Positions 1 to 4,967 of a stretch of DNA of 7,577 nucleotides are shown here, in pieces (position 1 is the stretch's first letter; every line of letters begins with the position of its first letter). This stretch comes from Spirochaetaceae bacterium (GTDB lineage Bacteria > Spirochaetota > Spirochaetia > Sphaerochaetales > Sphaerochaetaceae), in the NCBI GenBank assembly GCA_016649775.1, contig JAENWY010000107.1, positions 1 through 7,577 on the forward strand, written 5' to 3'. The notes under the pieces are model-generated. The model saw nothing but the letters and a program-made list of their open reading frames with translations. It ran no database searches and was not told where the DNA came from. The position numbers were made by a program, and so were the translations under genes.

Positions 1-11
1 ATGCAAAAAAA

Positions 12-46
12 AGCCCATAACTGAAAATTAATAGCAATTATGAACT
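12..46 (-). terminator. Intrinsic terminator of the chrA pair
   Basis: Read as minus-strand RNA, AGUUCAUAAUUG (46 down to 35) pairs over 12 bp with CAGUUAUGGGCU (23 down to 12) around an 11-nt loop, and a run of U follows directly (A at 5-12 on the plus strand). Three of the pairs are G-U wobbles, which would be A-C mismatches in plus-strand RNA, so the hairpin is built for the minus strand. It starts 17 nt after the stop codon of the second chrA-type gene and closes that transcription unit. Confidence 0.8.
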
Positions 47-63
47 AAAATAGAAATATTAAA

Positions 64-621
64 TTATACTAAGCCAAGTGCTAAGTAAACTGCCCCACCA
101 ATTAATCCTGACAATAATAATACATATATAGGATTCATATGTTTCCATCTTAAAAGTATAAAAGACATAACCATTATAGCTATGGCTATATAGTTTACAC
201 TCATTCCTGTTGCACGACCAAATACAGCCAAAACTAAAATTGTAATTCCTGCTCCACCAATCATAGCAACAACAGCAGGTCTTAAACCTGCAAGAATTCC
301 TTTAATTATAGGGAGTTCACCATATTTATAATAGAAATATCCTAATACAGAAACAAAGATACAAGAAGGTATTATACAACCTAGAGTTGCTACTAAAGCA
401 CCTTCGATTCCGGCCAAATGAATACCTACAAAGGTAGCACTATTAACAGCTATTGGCCCTGGAGTCATTTCTGCGATTGAAATTAAATCAGTGAACTGAG
501 TTAATGTCATCCATGTGTGTTGAATTGTTACTTGATCTTGAATAAGTGGAAGAGCTGCATAACCACCACCAAAACTAAAAGCACCAATTTGTAAAAAACT
601 TAAAAATACCTGTAATAACAT
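64..621 (-). CDS. chrA: Short-chain ChrA-family transporter, second half of pair
   Basis: A 185-residue integral membrane protein of the chromate ion transporter (CHR) family, in the short single-domain form that works as a pair of half-proteins. The family signatures are visible: FSFGGGY at residues 15-21 followed by a LPLIQDQ stretch, and TPGPIAVN at 53-60 followed by ATFVG. Several hydrophobic segments follow, with the last two at the C-terminus. The start codon overlaps the stop of the upstream gene as TAATG, and AAGGAG lies 8 nt upstream inside that gene, so the two are translationally coupled and probably made in equal amounts. CHR proteins are known to export chromate, but many homologues in anaerobes have no proven substrate, so chromate resistance is only a family-level guess. 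The family call is secure. Confidence 0.9.
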   Translation of the reverse strand: MLLQVFLSFLQIGAFSFGGGYAALPLIQDQVTIQHTWMTLTQFTDLISIAEMTPGPIAVNSATFVGIHLAGIEGALVATLGCIIPSCIFVSVLGYFYYKYGELPIIKGILAGLRPAVVAMIGGAGITILVLAVFGRATGMSVNYIAIAIMVMSFILLRWKHMNPIYVLLLSGLIGGAVYLALGLV

Positions 622-1193
622 TATTTAAGCTCCTTTTTTATTTGATGTTTTTCAGAATATACTGTATAAACTGCACCAATGATTGCACAAACAAATATTA
701 AGAAAATAACATTAACATGTCCAAAATAATTAGCAATAAAAGCTAAAACCATTACTATAATAAAAAGAACTTCTTTTTTCTTTATGATATTCCAACCAAG
801 GGTAATTGTTACATCAGCTATAATAGCTGCAATTGCTGGTTGCATACCAAGGAGAAAAGCTCCTACATATCTATTAGCTCTGAACTGAGCATAAAATTGT
901 GATATAATTGAGAGAATTATAAATGGGGGTAAAATTGTTCCAAGAATTGATACAATTGCACCTCTAATTCCACCAACTTTATATCCAACTAACATAGATC
1001 CATTTACAGCAACAGCACCTGGACTACTTTGGGCTATAGCAACTAAATTTAGCATCTCATCATCGTCTATCCAATGTAGATGATCAACAAATTCCTTTTT
1101 CATTAATGAAACAATTACATAACCACCACCAAAAGTAAAAGTACTTAAAGTAAACATGATTCTAAATAATTGCCAATATTCTTTCTTTTTCAT
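621..1193 (-). CDS. chrA: Short-chain ChrA-family transporter, first half of pair
   Basis: A 190-residue membrane protein, homologous to its downstream partner. It carries the CHR motifs FGGGY (21-25) and SPGAVAVN (57-64) and about five to six hydrophobic segments, with a basic N-terminus (MKKKEYW). The frame stays open to a Met codon at 1217, but that codon lies inside the predicted -10 element. The ATG at 1193 has AGAAGGA 6 nt upstream, so the shorter protein is chosen. The acidic residue before the PGP motif in the partner (EMTPGP) is replaced here by QSSPGA, so the halves are related but not equivalent, as expected for a heteromeric antiparallel pair. It is divergent from the LysR gene, which is its likely regulator. 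Chromate is the family substrate. The true substrate cannot be read from the sequence. Confidence 0.9.
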   Translation of the reverse strand: MKKKEYWQLFRIMFTLSTFTFGGGYVIVSLMKKEFVDHLHWIDDDEMLNLVAIAQSSPGAVAVNGSMLVGYKVGGIRGAIVSILGTILPPFIILSIISQFYAQFRANRYVGAFLLGMQPAIAAIIADVTITLGWNIIKKKEVLFIIVMVLAFIANYFGHVNVIFLIFVCAIIGAVYTVYSEKHQIKKELK

Positions 1194-1199
1194 TTTTAA

Positions 1200-1206
1200 T
1201 CCTTCT
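1200..1206 (-). promoter_or_regulatory. RBS that fixes the first chrA start
   Basis: AGAAGGA on the minus strand ends 6 nt before the ATG at 1193. No comparable site precedes the Met codon at 1217, so this decides the start in favour of 1193. Confidence 0.7.
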
Positions 1207-1215
1207 ATATAATAC

Positions 1216-1244
1216 ACTATACACTTCTATTAAATATTTGTAAA
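1216..1244 (-). promoter_or_regulatory. Sigma-70/A-type promoter of the chrA pair
   Basis: On the minus strand, TTTACA (1244-1239) and TATAGT (1221-1216) are separated by exactly 17 nt. Each hexamer differs from consensus at one position. Transcription should start around 1209, leaving a leader of only about 15 nt that is mostly the ribosome binding site. The -35 lies in the middle of the gap shared with lysR, where a LysR-type protein bound to its own promoter could also reach it. Confidence 0.7.
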
Positions 1245-1265
1245 ATAACATATATTAATATTATA

Positions 1266-1271
1266 TATAAT
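1266..1271 (+). promoter_or_regulatory. Possible -10 element of the lysR gene
   Basis: A perfect TATAAT lies 24 nt before the lysR ATG. No good -35 hexamer is found at 16-18 nt upstream; the best is ATAACA at 15 nt spacing. The promoter would therefore be weak or factor-dependent. The surrounding sequence is nearly all A and T, so a chance match is quite possible. Confidence 0.35.
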
Positions 1272-1295
1272 GTTTTCATTATAGATGGAGGAATT

Positions 1296-2183
1296 ATGAC
1301 ACTTAGGCACATTCAAATCTTTATAGCAGTTTGTGATACTGGTAGTACTGTAAAAGCTTCAGTTTATTTAAAATTAGCCCAACCAACGATTAGTTTAGGG
1401 ATTAAGGAAATAGAACAGAATTACGGAATTAAACTATTTGATAGGATCTCTCGCTCTCTCGTCTTAACAGAAGCTGGGAGGAACTTCCTAATTTATGCAA
1501 GAGAAATAAATAATAATTTTTTAAACTTAGAAACTCAAATCAAAGATTATGATAAAACAAATCAATTATTCATAGGTTCTAGCATAACTATTGGAATTTT
1601 TATAATTCCTAAACTAATTAAAGAATTTCAAAACCAATATCCTGAAACAAAATTAAATGTAGTTATAAAAGATTCAGCTTCAATTGCTACCTTAGCTAGC
1701 GAAAACAAAATTGATATTGGTTTTATAGAGTCAGATAATATAGGTCATGAATCATCAATGTTGAGCACTACCCCCTTTTTCAAAGATAGATTAGTTCTAG
1801 TTGTTTCAAACAAACACAAATTATCTAAAAAGAAATTGGTTTCTGTAAAAGATTTAGAAGGAGAGCAGTTAATACTAAGAGAAGCAGATAGTGCAGGAAG
1901 GGCTCTAATTGAAAAAGTATTTTCAAAACATAAATTTGAAGAATCTACTGTTTGGGAAAGTATATCGACTGATGCAATACTTTCAATGGTTTCTGAAAAT
2001 CTTGGAATATCCATACTCCCAAACAGTGTAGTTGATAATAACCTTTTAAAATTGCAAGTTAAACAAATAAATATAGATGATGAAGAATTTAATAGAACCT
2101 ACTTAATTATTCATCATAAAAATAAATATCTTAGCCATGGAGCAATTGATATTATGCAAATGGCAAAGAATTTCTCTATTTAG
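1296..2183 (+). CDS. LysR-family transcriptional regulator
   Basis: A 295-residue protein of standard LysR length. The N-terminal winged helix-turn-helix covers about residues 3-62, with the familiar pattern GSTVKASVYLKLAQPTIS, then I-EIE, then LFDR and LTEAG. A linker helix follows, and an effector-binding domain of the periplasmic-binding-protein fold runs from about 88 to 290. GGAGG sits 4 nt before the ATG. The gene diverges from the chrA pair across about 100 bp of very AT-rich DNA holding both promoters, the usual LysR arrangement with its target, so control of the ChrA pair and of itself is the best guess. The effector cannot be inferred. Its 3' end overlaps the convergent radical-SAM gene by 8 bp. 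Control of the more distant xdh operon is possible but nothing here supports it. Confidence 0.92.
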   Translation: MTLRHIQIFIAVCDTGSTVKASVYLKLAQPTISLGIKEIEQNYGIKLFDRISRSLVLTEAGRNFLIYAREINNNFLNLETQIKDYDKTNQLFIGSSITIGIFIIPKLIKEFQNQYPETKLNVVIKDSASIATLASENKIDIGFIESDNIGHESSMLSTTPFFKDRLVLVVSNKHKLSKKKLVSVKDLEGEQLILREADSAGRALIEKVFSKHKFEESTVWESISTDAILSMVSENLGISILPNSVVDNNLLKLQVKQINIDDEEFNRTYLIIHHKNKYLSHGAIDIMQMAKNFSI

Positions 2184-3291
2184 AATTATTCGCCATGACT
2201 TGTTTAGCAATTTTTCCAAACTGATCTAATCTTGCATCAAAGAGCATTTTATAACTCTCACAGAAGCGGAACTTATTAGTTTCTTTGCTAGTATAACGAG
2301 GACAACCACCTCTACATAAATTGAAGTATTTACAAGAAATACATTCATCTGGTTTGATAAGGGAATTCTCAATAAATTTTATGTCTGACCTTTGCTTATC
2401 AAATTCTTTAAAACTCTCTGAATTTATATTCCCAAGTTTATAAGAGTCTAAACAAAAAAAATCACAAGGATAGATATCACCATCAGCTTCAATAACATAT
2501 TGAATTGAACAATTTCCCATCATATCACAAGCCTCTGGGGGATAACCCATTATTATTGAGATAAAATTGTTAAATAGTCTAATTGAAACATTATATCCAT
2601 CCTCTAGTGAACGTGTCCAAAGATCAAATAGTCGTATTAAAAATTTACCATAAACATTAGGATCTAAATATTTGTTTTCACTACTATCAAACATAGGATT
2701 TAAACAAGCTATAAATTGTTGAAAATAAGCCTCTTTATCTAAAAGACCTTGATAAACAATATCAATATTTTCTGCAACTTCATTAGTAACAACAGATAAG
2801 ATATTATATTCAACTTCTTCTTTCTTTAAATTTAAAATACCTTTATTTACTAATCTTGAACTTTTTTTACCATTTACTTGAGATCTATGAATATCATGAA
2901 TTCTATTATGTCCATCATAAGAGACTCCTACTAAAAAGTCATTTTTGCTAAAGAAAATTGCCCAATCTTCTTCAATATTAGTTCCGTTTGTTTGAAAAAA
3001 ATGATCTATAATAGAATCTTCTTTTTTATATTGATTCTCTAATTCTATAAATTTTTCAAACCAATTGAGACCTACAAGAGAAGGTTCTCCTCCTTGAAAA
3101 ATAAAACTAATTCTGCAATTCTGTGCAAAAGTCTTACTGACTATATTTTCCATAGTCTCATAATTCATAAATCCACGATTAGGAGATTCTCTATTGAAAG
3201 ATTCATCTAGGTAAAAACAATAATCACATTTTAGATTACAAGTTGAAGATGCTGGCTTTATCATTAACGATATGACTTTATTTTTATTCAT
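2176..3291 (-). CDS. Radical SAM/SPASM enzyme, anaerobic sulfatase-maturase type
   Basis: A 371-residue cytoplasmic iron-sulfur enzyme. Members of this family oxidise the active-site Cys or Ser of a sulfatase to formylglycine without oxygen. The radical-SAM cluster motif is C18-x3-C22-x2-C25 (CNLKCDYCFY), followed by the SAM-binding GGEP at 67-70, QTNGT at 100-104 and a YDG at 125-127. The C-terminal SPASM region has Cys 255, 261, 276, 317, 320, 326, 330 and 344, the set expected for two auxiliary [4Fe-4S] clusters. Asp277 directly follows Cys276, where characterised maturases have their catalytic base. Length and spacing fit the clostridial enzyme very well. The start at 3291 has only a weak GAGA-like site, but no better one exists and the N-terminal IKPAS context fits the family. 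No sulfatase lies in the window, so the partner must be elsewhere. A peptide-modifying SPASM role is a less likely alternative. Confidence 0.88.
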   Translation of the reverse strand: MNKNKVISLMIKPASSTCNLKCDYCFYLDESFNRESPNRGFMNYETMENIVSKTFAQNCRISFIFQGGEPSLVGLNWFEKFIELENQYKKEDSIIDHFFQTNGTNIEEDWAIFFSKNDFLVGVSYDGHNRIHDIHRSQVNGKKSSRLVNKGILNLKKEEVEYNILSVVTNEVAENIDIVYQGLLDKEAYFQQFIACLNPMFDSSENKYLDPNVYGKFLIRLFDLWTRSLEDGYNVSIRLFNNFISIIMGYPPEACDMMGNCSIQYVIEADGDIYPCDFFCLDSYKLGNINSESFKEFDKQRSDIKFIENSLIKPDECISCKYFNLCRGGCPRYTSKETNKFRFCESYKMLFDARLDQFGKIAKQVMANNSK

Positions 3292-3490
3292 TTTATTTCT
3301 CTTTTTTTAAGTTCTAATTTTTTTTAAGTATATATACTCAATTACAATCCATTTTTTAACTAAAATGGCATAAAATAAAAACTTTAAATTTTCTTATAAT
3401 AAATTATTACCTACTGAAATTTTTAACTATCAATTAGATAAAATAAACCTTTATACTTTCATAATATCAAAAAACCATTAATAATATGTT
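3292..3490 (-). other. AT-rich upstream region of the radical-SAM gene
   Basis: About 200 nt of very AT-rich DNA between the xdh terminator and the radical-SAM start. All ATG-initiated frames here stop within a few codons on either strand, so there is no small gene. It must hold the radical-SAM promoter, but no hexamer pair stands out. The best loose candidate is TTAAAA with 17 nt to TATATA (about 3358-3330, minus strand). It overlaps a 12-bp palindrome annotated separately. Confidence 0.5.
3327..3338. repeat. 12-bp perfect palindrome upstream of the radical-SAM gene
   Basis: AGTATATATACT reads identically on both strands and lies about 36-47 nt before the radical-SAM start codon, overlapping the weak -10 candidate. 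It could be an operator for a dimeric regulator. Alternating TA makes self-complementarity likely by chance, so confidence in function is low. Confidence 0.3.
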
Positions 3491-3492
3491 TT

Positions 3493-3522
3493 AAAAAAGA
3501 GGAGCAAAAGCCCCTCTTTTTT
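3493..3522 (-). terminator. Intrinsic terminator of the xdh operon
   Basis: In minus-strand RNA GAGGGGC pairs with GCUCCUC around a UUUU loop, and flanking A6 and U6 extend the stem to 13 bp and give the U tract. One pair is G-U in this direction; it becomes an A-C mismatch in plus-strand RNA, so the minus strand is the intended direction. It begins 52 nt after the xdhC stop. The symmetric A6/T6 flanks mean it may also stop transcription from the left, though less well. Confidence 0.9.
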
Positions 3523-3574
3523 AGCTATTTGATAAAATCATATCAAATATTTATTTAAATTGCAAAGTAATTGC

Positions 3575-4069
3575 TTATTTATGATTCAAGCCTTCTGCTT
3601 TTCTCTTATCATGAGTTTTCTCAATTGCATTAATAATATTCTGATATCCAGTACAACGACAGAAGTTACCTGAAACTTGTTTTTTAATTTCTTCTCTAGT
3701 AAAATCCTTATCTGATTCAATAATAGGAAGAGAACTAATTAAGAAACCTGGTGTACAAATTCCACATTGGGTAGCCCCTTCAGTAACAAATGATTGTTGA
3801 ATATCAGACATTTCACCTTCTAAAGAAGTTAATCCTTCAGTTGTAATTATAGTTTTGCCATCAGCCCAAATAGCTAGATAAATACATGAGTCAAAAGTCT
3901 CTCCATCTATCATAACAGTACAAGCACCACACTCACCTACATCACAACCATGTTTAACACTAGTTAATTTTAAATCAACTCTCATTAAATCTAATAAAGA
4001 TTCACGAGGATCAACATATGATTCAGTTAATTTACCGTTAATTGTAAAAGTAATTAATTGTTTAGCCAT
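3575..4069 (-). CDS. xdhC: Xanthine dehydrogenase family, 2x[2Fe-2S] subunit
   Basis: A 164-residue small subunit that carries electrons from the Mo site to FAD. The N-terminal ferredoxin-like domain binds one plant-type [2Fe-2S] cluster through Cys 42, 47, 50 and 62 (GCDVGECGACTV, then DSC). The C-terminal helical domain binds the second through Cys 102, 105, 137 and 139 (QCGICTPG, then FCRCTGY). All eight ligands are present, so the chain should be functional. Its start overlaps the xdhB stop as TAATG, with GGAGGT 8 nt upstream inside xdhB, so translation is coupled. The symbol follows E. coli XdhC, the iron-sulfur subunit, which matches in length and motifs. In other bacteria the name xdhC means a Mo-cofactor insertion chaperone, which this is not. 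It is the last gene of the operon. Confidence 0.95.
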   Translation of the reverse strand: MAKQLITFTINGKLTESYVDPRESLLDLMRVDLKLTSVKHGCDVGECGACTVMIDGETFDSCIYLAIWADGKTIITTEGLTSLEGEMSDIQQSFVTEGATQCGICTPGFLISSLPIIESDKDFTREEIKKQVSGNFCRCTGYQNIINAIEKTHDKRKAEGLNHK

Positions 4070-4950
4070 TAGATTGTACCTCCAGCTTGATTTATTGCTG
4101 CTTTAAGAGCTCTTTTACATAACTCTTTAACCAACTGCATTCTAAATTCTTTTGTTGCTCTCCAAGAAGTTCTTGGGTTAACATCAATTAAAGTAGCAGT
4201 AGCAACATCAATTATTAATTGTTCACTAATAAGCTTACCTGTTGCTAAAGATTCAGCAGTAGGAACTCTCATAGGAGTTGGACCGGCAACACCATAGCCA
4301 ATTCTCAATCTTTCAATTGTTTTTTTATCATCAGATAATCTTACATTTACACTACAACCAAGAGTAGCAATATCCATTGCACGTCTAATTGAATATTTAA
4401 TGTATTTGCCATAAGTATTCTCATAAGAATCTTTTAAAATTCTAATTCCCGTTAAAATTTCATTAGGTTTTAAATCAACTTTACCAGGTCCTTTTGAGAA
4501 GTCTGCATAGGGAAGTACTCTAATACCATCTACACTACTTATTTCAAGAATAGCATCATAAGCTTTTAAAGTGGAAGCAGAATCAGCTGAGGTTACACCA
4601 TTGCAAATATTACCACCAATAGTACCGATGTTTCTGATTTGAGGCCCACCAATTTGATCTACAGCATCACCCAAAGCTGGAATGAATTTTTGAATAAGAG
4701 GATTCTGTGTTACATGTGAAAAACTTGTTAAAGGTTTAATCAAAATAGTACCATCATCTTCTAAACTAATACCGCGTAATTCCTCTAAAGAATGAATACT
4801 AATTAAATCTGATCCAGCTAATTTGCCATCACGAATTTGAATTAATATATCACTACCACCAGCTAATAATAAAGCTTCTGGATGTTCATTTTTCATCTTA
4901 AGTGCTTCTCCAACACTTTTAGGTTGATATATATTTTTAATATCGTACAT
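4069..4950 (-). CDS. xdhB: Xanthine dehydrogenase family, FAD subunit
   Basis: A 293-residue flavoprotein subunit that accepts electrons from the iron-sulfur subunit and hands them to NAD+ or another acceptor. The FAD-binding domain (about residues 3-175) shows both loops that hold the cofactor: LLAGGSD at 28-34 and TIGGNICNG at 110-118, preceded by GGPQIRN. The rest is the CO-dehydrogenase-flavoprotein C-terminal domain (about 180-285). There is no inserted 4Fe-4S loop of the kind found in 4-hydroxybenzoyl-CoA reductase. GPQIRN, GGNICNG and TSADSA match E. coli XdhB, whose length is nearly the same. GAGGAG lies about 9 nt before the ATG in the 17-nt gap after xdhA, so the gene is in the same operon. 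The electron acceptor is not shown by the sequence. Confidence 0.95.
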   Translation of the reverse strand: MYDIKNIYQPKSVGEALKMKNEHPEALLLAGGSDILIQIRDGKLAGSDLISIHSLEELRGISLEDDGTILIKPLTSFSHVTQNPLIQKFIPALGDAVDQIGGPQIRNIGTIGGNICNGVTSADSASTLKAYDAILEISSVDGIRVLPYADFSKGPGKVDLKPNEILTGIRILKDSYENTYGKYIKYSIRRAMDIATLGCSVNVRLSDDKKTIERLRIGYGVAGPTPMRVPTAESLATGKLISEQLIIDVATATLIDVNPRTSWRATKEFRMQLVKELCKRALKAAINQAGGTI

Positions 4951-4967
4951 TTATTATTTCTCCTCTA

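Noticed and set aside
1745..2014. Open frame of 89 codons on the minus strand inside lysR
   Set aside because: It lies wholly within a well-conserved LysR coding frame, resembles no family I know, and has no convincing ribosome binding site.
3292..3490. A small precursor peptide gene next to the SPASM enzyme
   Set aside because: Every ATG-initiated frame in this stretch stops within a few codons on either strand.
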